A stretch of 64,000 nt of DNA from Pandoraea nosoerga (GCF_902459585.1 NZ_CABPSC010000005.1:1-64000); one strand, 5' to 3'; positions 16,641-26,386 are shown, numbered from the stretch's first letter. Notes: generated by a model not told the origin, from the sequence alone. Made by a program: numbers and translations.

Positions 16641-18350
16641 CTAGCGTTGCGCCGTCTTGGTCACCTTGGCGGGCGCCTTGGCCGCAGGCCTGGCCGCCGT
16701 CTTGGCCACCGACTTGGCTGGCGCCGACTTCGCCGACCGCGCCGGCTTCGTGTCGGCCGCAGCCGTCTTCGCCGTCTTCGCCGTCTTCGCCGTCTTCGCC
16801 GCCTTGGCCGGGGCTGCGGCAGGACGACGCTCCACCACGCGAATCATCTTGCCGTTCTTGCCACGGACCAGACGCGTGCGCGGTGCGTCGTCATCGTCCT
16901 TCGTCGCGGCGGCCGGGGCTGCCGATGCCGCCGCCACGCGCGAGGCGTCCTTGACCGGCACGTGCAGCACGAGCAGTTGGCCCGACGTCAGCGTATCGCG
17001 GCGCAGACGGTTCCAGCTCTTGATCTGCGCCACCGTCACGCCGCTGCGCGCCGCAACGCTCGCGAGCGTGTCGCGCTTGCGCGCACGCACCATCACCTTG
17101 CGCGTGTCGGGCAGATCCGGTTCCAGCGCGAGCACCGCGTTGCTCGCCACCGACGCGCTGATGTCCTGATCGATGTCGTCCGAGCGCGGCACCAGCAGCG
17201 TGGAGCCGGCCTTCAGACGCATGCGCGGCGCAATGTTGTTGACCGAGCGGATCACGGCAGCGTCCACGCCCAGCTTGCGGGCGATGTCTTCGGGCCGCTC
17301 GCGCGAGTTCGAGGTGTATGTCGTCCAGCTCGAGAGCGGCTTGTCATAGCTCTTGAGACGGCGCTGGAACACTTCCGCGCTGTCGAACGGCAACAGGATC
17401 TGCGGCTGCGCGGCGCCCAGGATCACGGGCTTGCGGAACGACGGGTTGAGCGCGCGGAATTCGTCGAGCGGCAGGTCCGCCAGCTTGGCCGCGAGCGCCA
17501 CGTCGATGTCACGCTTGGTCGTCACGCTCACGAAGTACGGGTGGTTCGGAATCTCTGGCAGCTTCACGCTATAGAGGTCCGGGTGCGCGATGATGTTCTT
17601 GATCGCCTGCAGCTTCGGCACGTAGTAACGCGTCTCGGTCGGCATGCGCAGGCTCAGGTAGTCGGTCGGCAGGCCCTGCGCCTGGTTGCGGTCGATGGCG
17701 CGCTGCACGTTGCCCTCGCCCCAGTTGTACGCGGCCAGCGCCAGATGCCAGTCGCCGAACATCGCATAGAGCTTCGAGAGATAGTCGAGCGCAGCGGTGG
17801 TCGAGGCGAGCACGTCGCGGCGCTCGTCCTGGAACATGTTCTGCTTGAGGTTGTACGTCTTGCCCGTGCTCGGAATGAACTGCCACATGCCGGCGGCCTT
17901 GGCCGTCGACAGCGCCTGCGGGTTGTACGCGCTCTCCACGAACGGCAGCAGCGCGAGTTCCGTCGGCATATGACGGCGCTCGAGTTCTTCGACGATATGG
18001 AACAGATACTTCTCGGAGCGCTGAATCATGCGCTCGACGTAGTCGGGACGCTGCGCATACCACTGCGTGCGGTCCTGTGCGAGATCGGTGTCGAGGTCGG
18101 GGATCGAGAATCCGTGACGGATGCGGGACCAGAGATCGGCGTCGTCGCTGCCGTAGGCCAGATCGTTGATCGAGTCGTTATCCAGATCGATCGGCTGATC
18201 GCTGGAGATCCGCTGCTTGCCTTTGGCGTTCGATGCGAGAGGCGACTTGCTCTGCGCATCCGGCGTGGAATTCGATGCACCTGTGGTCGGCGCTGTACTG
18301 GCACAAGCCGCCAGGAGCAGCGTCAGGAACAAGCTAACGATAAGTCGCAT
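16641..18350 (-). CDS. mltD: Membrane-bound lytic murein transglycosylase D
   Basis: This is a 569-residue lipoprotein. The signal peptide ends in the lipobox LLAAC with Cys16. A family-1 SLT domain follows, with the catalytic Glu139 in LPFVESAYNP and the GMWQFIPSTGKTYNL block. Two LysM peptidoglycan-binding domains lie at about residues 345-390 and 422-470. It cleaves glycan strands to 1,6-anhydromuropeptides at the outer membrane. The last roughly 85 residues are an unusual Lys/Ala/Pro/Thr-rich tail with AKTAKTAKTAKTA repeats, resembling a histone-H1-like tail. The ATG is preceded by a candidate promoter. It is transcribed alone. Confidence 0.93.
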   Translation of the reverse strand: MRLIVSLFLTLLLAACASTAPTTGASNSTPDAQSKSPLASNAKGKQRISSDQPIDLDNDSINDLAYGSDDADLWSRIRHGFSIPDLDTDLAQDRTQWYAQRPDYVERMIQRSEKYLFHIVEELERRHMPTELALLPFVESAYNPQALSTAKAAGMWQFIPSTGKTYNLKQNMFQDERRDVLASTTAALDYLSKLYAMFGDWHLALAAYNWGEGNVQRAIDRNQAQGLPTDYLSLRMPTETRYYVPKLQAIKNIIAHPDLYSVKLPEIPNHPYFVSVTTKRDIDVALAAKLADLPLDEFRALNPSFRKPVILGAAQPQILLPFDSAEVFQRRLKSYDKPLSSWTTYTSNSRERPEDIARKLGVDAAVIRSVNNIAPRMRLKAGSTLLVPRSDDIDQDISASVASNAVLALEPDLPDTRKVMVRARKRDTLASVAARSGVTVAQIKSWNRLRRDTLTSGQLLVLHVPVKDASRVAAASAAPAAATKDDDDAPRTRLVRGKNGKMIRVVERRPAAAPAKAAKTAKTAKTAKTAAADTKPARSAKSAPAKSVAKTAARPAAKAPAKVTKTAQR

Positions 18351-18394
18351 TGATCGGGCTCGAATTGGGTGACATCTTCATTAAATTGGCAAGG

Positions 18395-18423
18395 ATGGTA
18401 AGGAAACCCTTCGGATGCGTCAA
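18395..18423 (-). promoter_or_regulatory. Candidate sigma-70 promoter of mltD
   Basis: On the minus strand TTGACG (18418-18423) and TACCAT (18395-18400) are separated by exactly 17 bp, placing transcription start about 40 bp before the mltD ATG. Confidence 0.55.
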
Positions 18424-18687
18424 CCTTTCTGCCTAATTTTTTTGCAAAAATAGGTCGAAAAACGCCCAAAAATAAGGGTAATTCCCAGGCACGAATTCCT
18501 GAGATGTGGTCAGCGAGACACACCTTCGCTCCGCATTTTGCGCACTCGCCATGCATGCATACCGCACCAAAACACCACCCGAGGGGCAGCGAGTCAAGGT
18601 TGAGCAGGCGTGTGCGTCGATGTCAACGCTCGCTTTGTGACAGACATCATCGCGCGCCATGCAGTTGACAGCATGGCGGGCCCGCGA
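18424..18687. other. Non-coding region between gloB and mltD
   Basis: An AT-rich patch (18424-18490) lies upstream of the mltD promoter, and a GC-normal stretch extends to the gloB stop. I see no gene and no clear terminator for gloB. Confidence 0.55.
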
Positions 18688-19515
18688 CTAGCGGAAGGTG
18701 TCTTTCCACGCGCGCACGGCGGCGAAAACCGCTTCGCGCGTCAGTGCGCTGCGTCCGGCGTGGCGCTCGGCCGCGGCAACGACGGCAGGCGCATCGCTGC
18801 GAAGGAAGGGATTGGTCGCGCGCTCCTGGGCGAGCGTGGTGGGCAGCGTGGGGCGGCCGGCCGCGCGAAGCGCGCTCGCCTCGCGGTGCCATGCGGCCAG
18901 CGCGGCATTCTCCGGATCGACCGCCAGCGCGAAGCGGATGTTCGAGAGCGTGTATTCGTGCGCACAATGCACGAGCGTGGCCGGCGGCAGCGCGGCGAGC
19001 GCATCGAGCGACGCGAGCATCTGCGCCGGCGTGCCTTCGAACAGACGTCCGCAGCCGCACGAGAACAACGTATCGCCGCAGAAAAGGCGCCCGGAGCCCG
19101 CGGCGCCCGCGCCGAGAAAATAAGCGATGTGGCCGGACGTGTGGCCGGGCACGTCGATCACCTCGAGCGCCATGGCGGGCGCCGCAATGTGCACCGTCTC
19201 GCCGCCGCGATGCGGATGATCGACGCTCACGATCGCTTCATGCGCGGGGCCGTGCACCGGCACGTCGAAACGCTCGCGCAGCGCCTCGATGCCGCCGACG
19301 TGGTCGGCATGCTTGTGCGTGACGAGAATGGCGCGCAGCGTGAGGCCGTGCGCATCGAGATAGGCGAGCACCGGCGCGGCGTCGCCCGGGTCGACGACGG
19401 CGGCGTCTTTGCCGTCGTGGACGACCCAGAGATAATTGTCCTGGAACGCGGGGACGGGGAAGACGGTCAGTGTTCCGGCCGACTGCTCACTTGCCGCATC
19501 TGCGTGCGCATCCAT
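18688..19515 (-). CDS. gloB: Hydroxyacylglutathione hydrolase (glyoxalase II)
   Basis: This is a 275-residue metallo-beta-lactamase-fold enzyme with the metal-binding THKHADH at residues 66-72, the later GHTSGH, GDTLF and HCAHEYT ligand segments, and the glyoxalase II C-terminal domain. It hydrolyses S-D-lactoylglutathione to D-lactate and glutathione in methylglyoxal detoxification. The start gives about 13 extra residues before the conserved LTVFPVPAFQDNYLW, and no alternative ATG or GTG exists between. Its start is only 14 bp from that of the divergent methyltransferase gene. Confidence 0.93.
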   Translation of the reverse strand: MDAHADAASEQSAGTLTVFPVPAFQDNYLWVVHDGKDAAVVDPGDAAPVLAYLDAHGLTLRAILVTHKHADHVGGIEALRERFDVPVHGPAHEAIVSVDHPHRGGETVHIAAPAMALEVIDVPGHTSGHIAYFLGAGAAGSGRLFCGDTLFSCGCGRLFEGTPAQMLASLDALAALPPATLVHCAHEYTLSNIRFALAVDPENAALAAWHREASALRAAGRPTLPTTLAQERATNPFLRSDAPAVVAAAERHAGRSALTREAVFAAVRAWKDTFR

Positions 19516-19529
19516 ATATACTCGCCACC

Positions 19530-20405
19530 ATGTCAGAACGTCCGATTATAGACTGGCCCGTCTGGCTCGTCTCACCGCCAGGCCGCTACGCGCTCGCATG
19601 GGAACAGGCCCTCTTCGATCAATGGGTCGGGGATCTGTTCGGCTATCACGCGCTGCAACTCGGCCGTCCCGAGCTCGATACGCTGCGCGAGAACCGCATG
19701 CCCTACCGCGGCCTCGTCCTTCCCGCGCCGCGCGGCCCCGAAGCGCCGCCGCTCATGACCAAGGCCGCCAGCGACACCACCGGCATCACGCCGGCGAATG
19801 CGGCCGGCCCGATCGGCATGGTGCCGCGCGACATCCTGGTGAGCCGCTACGACGAATTGCCGATCGCCACGGCAAGCACCGACCTCGTGGTGCTGCCGCA
19901 CGTGCTCGAATTCGCGGAAAACCCGCACGACATCCTGCGCGAAGTCGAGCGCATTCTGGTGCCCGAAGGTCAGGTCATCATCACGGGCTTCAACAACCTG
20001 AGCCTGTGGGGCGCGCGCGAGGAACTGGGCAAGCTCGCCGGCGCGCCGTTCCTGCCCCCGGGGGCCGACCTCATCGCGTTCACGCGCCTCAAGGACTGGC
20101 TCAAGCTGCTGTCGTTCGACATCGACCGCGGGCGTTTCGGTTGCTACCGTCCGCCGCTGCGGGGCGAGCACTGGCTGCAGCGCTTCGAGTTCATGGAACC
20201 GGCGGGCGACCGGTGGTGGCCGATCTTCGGCGCGCTTTACGCGGTGCGCGCGGTCAAGCGCGTGCGCGGCATGCGCTTGGTCGGCAAGGTCCGCAAGCGT
20301 ATACTCGGCCTCCAGCCGGCTGCGGCGCCGGTGGCGACACCGAACACCACGCATTGTCAGATGGCGGACGCCACGGACGGACCCGAAAGATTGTTTGAGA
20401 GATGA
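19530..20405 (+). CDS. Class I SAM-dependent methyltransferase-like protein
   Basis: This is a 291-residue protein of the methyltransferase type-11 group found beside gloB and rnhA in betaproteobacteria. The clearest family segment is [31 protein letters not shown] (about residues 108-138), followed by [10 protein letters not shown]. The glycine-rich SAM motif I usually near the N-terminus is not obvious, so either binding is unusual or the domain is diverged. The substrate is unknown. The ATG at 19530 lacks a good ribosome site. It overlaps rnhA by 4 bp (ATGA), so it is coupled to RNase HI synthesis. Confidence 0.8.
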   Translation: MSERPIIDWPVWLVSPPGRYALAWEQALFDQWVGDLFGYHALQLGRPELDTLRENRMPYRGLVLPAPRGPEAPPLMTKAASDTTGITPANAAGPIGMVPRDILVSRYDELPIATASTDLVVLPHVLEFAENPHDILREVERILVPEGQVIITGFNNLSLWGAREELGKLAGAPFLPPGADLIAFTRLKDWLKLLSFDIDRGRFGCYRPPLRGEHWLQRFEFMEPAGDRWWPIFGALYAVRAVKRVRGMRLVGKVRKRILGLQPAAAPVATPNTTHCQMADATDGPERLFER

Positions 20406-20848
20406 CCTTGCCGCAAGTCAATATCTATACCGACGGCGCCTGCAAAGGCAATCCCGGCCCCGGCGGCTGGGGCGCCCTGCTCGTTGCAGGCAAGCACCGC
20501 AAGGAAATGTTCGGCGGCGAAGCCAACACGACCAACAACCGCATGGAGCTGCTCGCGGTGATCCGCGCGCTCGAAGCACTGAACAAGCCCTGCCACGTGG
20601 TGCTGCACACCGACTCGCAGTACGTGCAAAAGGGCATCAGCGAATGGATTCATGGCTGGAAGGCGCGTGGCTGGAAGACAGCCGCGAAAGAACCGGTCAA
20701 GAACGCCGATCTCTGGCAGATGCTCGACGCCGCGACGCAAAGACACGAGATCGAATGGCGTTGGGTGAAAGGCCACGCCGGACACGATGGCAACGAGGCG
20801 GCCGATCGGCTGGCCAATCGCGGCGTCGAGAGCCTGCGCGGCGGCTGA
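20402..20848 (+). CDS. rnhA: Ribonuclease HI
   Basis: This is a 148-residue RNase HI that degrades the RNA strand of RNA-DNA hybrids. The four catalytic carboxylates are all visible: Asp in [11 protein letters not shown] (about residue 11), Glu in NRMELLAV (about 49), Asp in HTDSQYV (about 71), and Asp in NEAADRLAN near the C-terminus. The handle region GWKARGWKT is also present. Length matches E. coli RNase HI. It overlaps the methyltransferase gene and precedes dnaQ by 63 bp. Confidence 0.96.
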   Translation: MTLPQVNIYTDGACKGNPGPGGWGALLVAGKHRKEMFGGEANTTNNRMELLAVIRALEALNKPCHVVLHTDSQYVQKGISEWIHGWKARGWKTAAKEPVKNADLWQMLDAATQRHEIEWRWVKGHAGHDGNEAADRLANRGVESLRGG

Positions 20849-20911
20849 GCCCGCGACACAGGACGTTGACGACGCTTCCGAACGAAAGCACACGAGTACC
20901 CAGCACACACC

Positions 20912-21658
20912 ATGCGACAACTGATCCTCGATACCGAAACCACCGGCCTGAATGCGAAGACGGGCGACCGTCTGCTGGAGATCGGTTGCGTGGAACTGGT
21001 CAATCGCCGTCTCACTGGCAACAACCTGCACTTCTACATCAACCCCGAGCGCGACAGCGATCCGGGCGCACTGGCGGTGCACGGGCTGACGACCGAATTC
21101 CTGTCCGACAAGCCGAAGTTCGCGGAGATCGCCGAAGAACTGCGCGAGTACTGCCGCGGTGCGGAGATCATCATTCACAATGCGGCGTTCGACCTGGGCT
21201 TTCTGGACATGGAGTTCGCTCGCCTGGGCTGGCCGCCGTTCATGGAACACTGTGCCGGCCTCATCGACACGCTCGTGCGCGCCCGTGAAATGTTCCCCGG
21301 CAAGCGCAATTCGCTCGATGCGCTGTGCGACCGTCTCGGCGTGAACAATTCGCACCGCACCCTGCACGGCGCATTGCTCGATGCGGAACTGCTGGCCGAT
21401 GTGTATCTCGCCATGACGCGCGGCCAGGAGAGTCTCGTCATCGACGCGAACGACGCGGACGACGGCGCGGCCGGCGGTCACCGCGAGAGGATTTCCCTGC
21501 GCCAGTTCGATCTGCCGGTGATCGTGGCCGCGGCCGACGAAGTCGCACAGCACGACGACGTGCTCAACGGCATCGACAAGGGCATGAAGGGCACATGCGT
21601 GTGGCGCCTCGAACCGGCGCCGGCGCAAGCGCAGCCCGAAGCGGCGCCTGCCGCGTGA
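20912..21658 (+). CDS. dnaQ: DNA polymerase III epsilon subunit (proofreading exonuclease)
   Basis: This is a 248-residue DEDDh exonuclease: Asp7 and Glu9 in LDTETTGL, the ExoII Asp in HNAAFDLGFL, and ExoIII HRTLHGALLDAELLADVY. It provides 3'-5' proofreading in the replicative polymerase and binds the alpha and theta subunits. The C-terminal alpha-binding tail is present, ending in an Ala/Pro-rich stretch. The rnhA-dnaQ order is conserved widely in proteobacteria. Confidence 0.95.
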   Translation: MRQLILDTETTGLNAKTGDRLLEIGCVELVNRRLTGNNLHFYINPERDSDPGALAVHGLTTEFLSDKPKFAEIAEELREYCRGAEIIIHNAAFDLGFLDMEFARLGWPPFMEHCAGLIDTLVRAREMFPGKRNSLDALCDRLGVNNSHRTLHGALLDAELLADVYLAMTRGQESLVIDANDADDGAAGGHRERISLRQFDLPVIVAAADEVAQHDDVLNGIDKGMKGTCVWRLEPAPAQAQPEAAPAA

Positions 21659-21733
21659 GTTTCGACGAAGGCGAAGTGAAACCGTCTCGCGAAAAAATCG
21701 CGTGGAACCCTTCCCAAACGAACGAAACGCCCC

Positions 21734-21739
21734 TATAAT
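21734..21739 (+). promoter_or_regulatory. Perfect -10 box ahead of the tRNA-Val leader
   Basis: TATAAT occurs here in a region otherwise poor in such matches; the -35 (TTCCCA, 17 bp upstream) is weak. Transcription would start near 21746, about 180 nt before the tRNA, giving a long AT-rich leader that includes a CTAAATC/GATTTAG hairpin at 21902-21918. Confidence 0.5.
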
Positions 21740-21928
21740 CGCTGTCTTTGCTGCTTGCGAGTCATCGCGAGACACGGCGTGAAGTGATCGAGAGATATCG
21801 TCACGGCGGCAGCAAAAAGAATCAAAGAAAGGTTGCAGACTTCTGCGAAAACAGTTAAAGTTCTGCTCCTGATTGCGAAACAAAAACTTCAGCAATCAAC
21901 GCTAAATCATTGATTTAGTTAATGATTT

Positions 21929-22003
21929 GGGTGGTTAGCTCAGCGGTAGAGCACTGCCTTCACACGGCAGGGGTCACAGGTTCAATCCCTGTACCACCCA
22001 CCA
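21929..22003 (+). tRNA. tRNA-Val (anticodon CAC)
   Basis: Full cloverleaf: acceptor GGGTGGT (21929-21935) pairs with ACCACCC (21993-21999), discriminator A, and encoded CCA at 22001-22003. The anticodon stem CTGCC/GGCAG (21954-21958, 21966-21970) holds the loop TTCACAC, anticodon CAC at 21961-21963. The D-loop and the T-loop (GGTTCAATCC) are canonical. Confidence 0.97.
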
Positions 22004-22009
22004 GATTCG

Positions 22010-22041
22010 AAGGGCCGACCATGCGTCGGCCCTTTTGTTTT
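22010..22041 (+). terminator. Intrinsic terminator of the tRNA-Val transcript
   Basis: The 10-bp perfect stem AAGGGCCGAC (22010-22019) and GTCGGCCCTT (22025-22034) with a five-base loop is followed by TTGTTTT. Confidence 0.9.
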
Positions 22042-22520
22042 CCGGCGTCGGCATCCCGACTCGATCCCCCCTTCATCCTTCATCCCTTCACATCTCTCAC
22101 GGCCCGCTTGTCGCCTCCCGAGCCACGCGAGTCGATTCTTCCGTCCATTTCCCTCCCTCTGGCGCCCTGCCCCATGCGTACCTATGCGCATACGCATACG
22201 CAGGCGGAACGGCCACGGTTGCCGCCGACATCAATATTTTTCATTGAAAATAAAAATTGATAGCCGAAAAAGCATACCGGAACTCCGGCGGACACCCGCG
22301 CCGGGCTTGGGTCTGCGCGAGATTTGCGGGGTTTCGAACGAAGTTATGGGGCCTACAGTGCCAGTCTTATATAAGACTAAAGCGTTCACATTACGAAAAG
22401 GCATTTCAGTTTTGTCGCCCACCCGTGTCACAATCACGGAAATTTGTCATGGCTAGCGGACTGTCACCCAGTCGGCGGCGTTCCCCCACCTTTTCCTGAT
22501 TCTTGAATCCGAGACCAGCG
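22042..22520. other. Long regulatory region upstream of icd
   Basis: About 480 bp without a credible gene. It contains a small repeat of GCATAC at 22187-22200, an AT-rich inverted repeat with ATCAAT and ATTGAT arms at 22230-22261, and a perfect 16-bp palindrome at 22363-22378. The icd promoter must lie here. Confidence 0.6.
22363..22378. promoter_or_regulatory. Perfect 16-bp palindromic operator upstream of icd
   Basis: AGTCTTATATAAGACT is fully self-complementary and stands 143 bp before the icd start, in the only AT-rich stretch nearby. Its symmetry and length suit a GntR- or similar dimeric regulator. The identity of that regulator is not visible here. Confidence 0.65.
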
Positions 22521-24764
22521 ATGAGTACGCAGCAACCCAGCATCATCTACACCCTGACCGACGAAGCACCGCTTCTGGCCACCGGCTCCTTTCTCCCGAT
22601 CATCCGCACCTTCACCGCCCCCGCCGGCGTGAAGGTCGAGACCAGCGACATCTCGGTGGCCGGCCGTATCCTCGGCGAATTCCCCGAGTTCCTGACCGAA
22701 GAGCAGCGCGTGCCGGACAACCTCGCCGAACTGGGCCGTCTCACGCAACTGCCGGACACGAACATCATCAAGCTGCCGAACATCAGCGCGTCGGTGTTCC
22801 AGCTCCAGAGCGCCATCAAGGAACTGCAGTCGAAGGGCTACAAGGTCCCCGACTATCCGGAAGATCCGAAGACCGACGAAGAAAAGGCCATCCAGAAACG
22901 CTACTCGAAGTGCCTGGGCTCGGCCGTGAACCCGGTGCTGCGTGAAGGCAACTCGGATCGCCGCGCACCGCTGGCCGTCAAGAACTACGCCAAGAAGCAC
23001 CCGCACAGCATGGGCGAATGGAGCATGGCGTCTCGCACGCACGTCGCGCACATGAAGCATGGCGACTTCTACCACGGCGAAAAGTCGATGACGCTCGACC
23101 GCGCCCGCGACGTCAAGATGGAACTCGTCACCAAGAGCGGCAAGACGATCGTGCTCAAGCCGAAGGTCTCGCTGCTCGAGGGCGAGATCATCGACAGCAT
23201 GTTCATGAGCAAGAAGGCGCTGTGCGCGTTCTACGAAGAGCAGATGGAAGACGCGCGCAAGACCGGCGTGATGTTCTCCCTGCACGTGAAGGCCACCATG
23301 ATGAAGGTCTCGCACCCGATCGTGTTCGGCCACGCCGTGAAGATCTTCTACAAGGAAGCCTTCGAGAAGCACGGCAAGCTGTTCGACGAACTGGGCGTAA
23401 ACGTCAACAACGGTCTGGTGAACCTCTACGAGAAGATCGAGGCGCTGCCGAGCTCGAAGCGCGAAGAGATCATTCGCGACCTGCACGCCTGCCACGAGCA
23501 CCGTCCGGAACTGGCGATGGTCGACTCGGCCAAGGGCATCTCGAACCTGCACGCCCCGAACGACGTGATCGTCGACGCGTCGATGCCGGCGATGATCCGC
23601 CTGGGCGGCAAGATGTGGGGCGCCGACGGCCGTCCGAAGGACACGAAGGCGGTGATCCCTGAGAGCACGTTCGCTCGCATTTATCAGGAAATCATCAACT
23701 TCTGCAAGACGAACGGCGCGTTCGATCCGACCACGATGGGGACGGTGCCGAACGTCGGCCTGATGGCCCAGAAGGCCGAAGAGTACGGCTCGCACGACAA
23801 GACGTTCGAAATCCCCGAAGACGGCGTGGCGAACATCGTCGACATCGACACGGGCGAAGTGCTGCTCTCGCAGAACGTCGAGGCCGGCGACATCTGGCGC
23901 ATGTGCCAGGTCAAGGACGCCCCGATCCGCGACTGGGTGAAGCTCGCGGTGAACCGCGTGCGCAACTCGGGCATGCCGGCGGTGTTCTGGCTCGACCCGT
24001 ATCGTCCGCACGAGGCCGAGCTGATCAAGAAGGTCGAGAAGTACCTCAAGGATCACGACACCACCGGCCTCGACATCCAGATCATGTCGCAAGTGCGCGC
24101 CATGCGTTACACGCTCGAGCGTGTGATCCGCGGCCTGGACACCATCTCGGTGACCGGCAACATTCTGCGCGACTACCTCACCGACCTGTTCCCGATCATG
24201 GAACTGGGCACCAGCGCCAAGATGCTCTCGATCGTGCCGCTGATGGCCGGCGGCGGCATGTACGAAACGGGCGCCGGCGGCTCGGCGCCGAAGCACGTCA
24301 AGCAACTCGTCGAAGAGAACCACCTGCGCTGGGACTCGCTCGGCGAATTCCTGGCACTGGCCGTGTCGCTCGAAGACCTGGGCATCAAGACCGGCAACGC
24401 TCGCGCCAAGATCCTCGCCAAGACGCTCGACGCCGCCACGGGCAAGCTGCTCGACAACAACAAGAACCCGTCGCCGAAGACCGGCGAGCTGGACAACCGC
24501 GGCAGCCAGTTCTACCTGGCAATGTACTGGGCGCAGGAACTGGCCGCGCAGCAGGACGACGCCGATCTGGCGAAGGTCTTCGCGCCGCTGGCCAAGCAAC
24601 TGACCGAGAACGAGAAGACCATCGTGGGCGAACTCGCCGACGTGCAGGGCAAGCCGGTGGACATCGGCGGCTACTACAAGCCCGACTTCGACAAGCTCGA
24701 CCAGGTCATGCGTCCGAGCAAGACGTTCAACGCGGCGCTGGAGAGCATCGCGAAGGCGGCGTAA
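22521..24764 (+). CDS. icd: NADP-dependent isocitrate dehydrogenase, monomeric type
   Basis: This is a 747-residue monomeric (IDH-II) isocitrate dehydrogenase. It has the start [27 protein letters not shown], the [14 protein letters not shown]-like region, and the internal blocks [27 protein letters not shown] and [24 protein letters not shown] typical of this ~80 kDa class, which is unrelated in length to the dimeric enzyme. It makes 2-oxoglutarate and NADPH in the TCA cycle. The ATG at 22521 gives the usual N-terminus; its ribosome site (GAGA) is modest. It is monocistronic between a palindromic operator and a strong terminator. Confidence 0.95.
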   Translation: MSTQQPSIIYTLTDEAPLLATGSFLPIIRTFTAPAGVKVETSDISVAGRILGEFPEFLTEEQRVPDNLAELGRLTQLPDTNIIKLPNISASVFQLQSAIKELQSKGYKVPDYPEDPKTDEEKAIQKRYSKCLGSAVNPVLREGNSDRRAPLAVKNYAKKHPHSMGEWSMASRTHVAHMKHGDFYHGEKSMTLDRARDVKMELVTKSGKTIVLKPKVSLLEGEIIDSMFMSKKALCAFYEEQMEDARKTGVMFSLHVKATMMKVSHPIVFGHAVKIFYKEAFEKHGKLFDELGVNVNNGLVNLYEKIEALPSSKREEIIRDLHACHEHRPELAMVDSAKGISNLHAPNDVIVDASMPAMIRLGGKMWGADGRPKDTKAVIPESTFARIYQEIINFCKTNGAFDPTTMGTVPNVGLMAQKAEEYGSHDKTFEIPEDGVANIVDIDTGEVLLSQNVEAGDIWRMCQVKDAPIRDWVKLAVNRVRNSGMPAVFWLDPYRPHEAELIKKVEKYLKDHDTTGLDIQIMSQVRAMRYTLERVIRGLDTISVTGNILRDYLTDLFPIMELGTSAKMLSIVPLMAGGGMYETGAGGSAPKHVKQLVEENHLRWDSLGEFLALAVSLEDLGIKTGNARAKILAKTLDAATGKLLDNNKNPSPKTGELDNRGSQFYLAMYWAQELAAQQDDADLAKVFAPLAKQLTENEKTIVGELADVQGKPVDIGGYYKPDFDKLDQVMRPSKTFNAALESIAKAA

Positions 24765-24850
24765 AGCACGATGTAGGGAAGACGGCGGCCCGTCGCGGCG
24801 AGGCGCCCTTGACTGGGCACCTCGCTCGCAACCCCCTGCTGCCAGACGTA

Positions 24851-24882
24851 AAAAAGCCGGCATTTTGCAATGCCGGCTTTTT
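24851..24882. terminator. Bidirectional terminator between icd and the ACS-family MFS gene
   Basis: The stem AAAAAGCCGGCATT / AATGCCGGCTTTTT with loop TTGC has A- and T-runs on both sides. It serves icd on the plus strand and the converging MFS gene on the minus strand. Confidence 0.92.
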
Positions 24883-24958
24883 GTTGCCTTCACCACCGTG
24901 CGGCGATATATCGCGCTGCGACTCCGTCAGAGCGCGCGATGCACCGCACGCGCGGGCT

Positions 24959-26278
24959 TCAGCGATTGACCTGCGCCTTCGATTGCGTGAGCGCCAGCAC
25001 GGCGCCCAGTGCAAGGGCGGCCGACACGCAGTACATGCCGGCGTTGGTGCTTTGCGTCACGTCCTTGAGCCAGCCGATGATGAACGGGCTCACGAAGCCG
25101 GCCAGGTTGCCGATCGAGTTGATCATGCCGATGGCCGCCGCGGCCGAGCCGCCCACCAGCAGCGCACTCGGATACGTCCAGAACACCGGCATCGTGGCGA
25201 GCATGCCGGCCGTGCCGACCGACAGCGCGACCATCGCGAGCGGCACGTTGTTGCCCCACACGGTGCTCAGGTACAGGCCCACCGCGCCGGCCATCGACAC
25301 CACGGCGAAGTGCCAGCGGCGCTCGCCCGTGCGGTCCGAGCTGCGCGCCACGGCAATCATGCTCCCGACCGCGCAGGCATACGGGATCGCGGTCAGCAAC
25401 CCCACGTCGAGCGCGCTCTTCACGCCGCTTGCCTTGATGAGCGTCGGCAGATAGAAGCCGATGCCGTAGAGGCCCATCATGCAGCAGAAGTAGATCACCG
25501 CCATCTTCCACACGTGCGCGTTGGCAAAGACCGACGCCACCGAATGCTGCGCCTTGCCGGCGCCGTCCTGCGCAATGTTGTACTCGAGCACCGCCTTTTC
25601 TTCTTCGGTCAGCCACGAGGCCGCTCGAATGCCGTTGGGCAGGTACATCAGCGTGATCACACCGAGAATGACCGACGGAACCGCTTCGATGAAGAACAGC
25701 CACTGCCAGGCCGCCCAGCCGCCCACGCCATTGAACGCGGCGAGAATCCAGCCCGAGAGGGGACCGCCGAACACGCCCGCGATGGGAATGCCGATCATGA
25801 ACAGCGCATTCATGCGGCCACGGCGCTGCGCCGGGAACCAGTAGGTCAGATACAGCACGATGCCGGGGAAGAAACCCGCCTCGGCCACACCGAGCAGGAA
25901 CCGCACGATATAGAACTGCGTGGGCGTCGTCACGAACAGCGTGGCGGCCGAGAGCACGGCCCACGAGATCATGATGCGCGCGATCCAGCGGCGCGCACCG
26001 ACCTTGTGCATGATGATGTTGCTCGGCACCTCGAAGAAGAAGTAGCCGATGAAGAAGATGCCCGCGCCCAGACCGTACACGGTCTCGCTGAACTGGAGGT
26101 CGCTCAGCATCTGCAGCTTCGCGAAGCCGACGTTGACGCGGTCCAGATAGGCCGCGACATAGCACAGGAAAAGGAACGGCAACAAACGCCAGGTCGCTTT
26201 CGCGTAGGCGCGCGCCTCGATGGCGCTCGCGTGCGCGTTGGGTCGGGTACCGCTAGCGATAGTACTCATGGTCTCCAC
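24959..26278 (-). CDS. MFS transporter, anion:cation symporter (ACS) family
   Basis: This is a 439-residue, 12-segment MFS protein with the ACS pattern CYVAAYLDRVNVGFAKLQM, then GYFFFEVPSNIIMHKVGARRWIARIMISWA and GFFPGIVLYLTYWFPAQRRGRMNALF. ACS carriers import organic anions such as tartrate, phthalate, glucarate or 4-hydroxyphenylacetate with protons. The frame can start at GTG 26278 (GAGG 6 bases upstream) or ATG 26269 (GGAG only 3 bases upstream); I keep the GTG. Its leader carries three consecutive perfect hairpins. No catabolic enzyme is adjacent, so the substrate is open. Confidence 0.88.
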   Translation of the reverse strand: METMSTIASGTRPNAHASAIEARAYAKATWRLLPFLFLCYVAAYLDRVNVGFAKLQMLSDLQFSETVYGLGAGIFFIGYFFFEVPSNIIMHKVGARRWIARIMISWAVLSAATLFVTTPTQFYIVRFLLGVAEAGFFPGIVLYLTYWFPAQRRGRMNALFMIGIPIAGVFGGPLSGWILAAFNGVGGWAAWQWLFFIEAVPSVILGVITLMYLPNGIRAASWLTEEEKAVLEYNIAQDGAGKAQHSVASVFANAHVWKMAVIYFCCMMGLYGIGFYLPTLIKASGVKSALDVGLLTAIPYACAVGSMIAVARSSDRTGERRWHFAVVSMAGAVGLYLSTVWGNNVPLAMVALSVGTAGMLATMPVFWTYPSALLVGGSAAAAIGMINSIGNLAGFVSPFIIGWLKDVTQSTNAGMYCVSAALALGAVLALTQSKAQVNR

Positions 26279-26386
26279 TTTGAACCTCGGCTGCCTGCGC
26301 AGCCAGAATCACGACTGCAACACTGCCTCCGGACCACTCGCACCGATCACGCTGCCTTACCCACTCGACCGCTCTGGAAGACCTCA

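Noticed and set aside
14088-18353. Two long plus-strand frames (737 and 643 codons) opposite prpE and mltD
   Set aside because: Both are shadows of clear minus-strand genes with full motif sets; their translations are Arg/His-rich with no domain.
22464-24896. 810-codon open frame antisense to icd
   Set aside because: It mirrors the isocitrate dehydrogenase gene in a GC-rich genome, is His/Arg/Val-rich, and has no ribosome site or recognisable domain.
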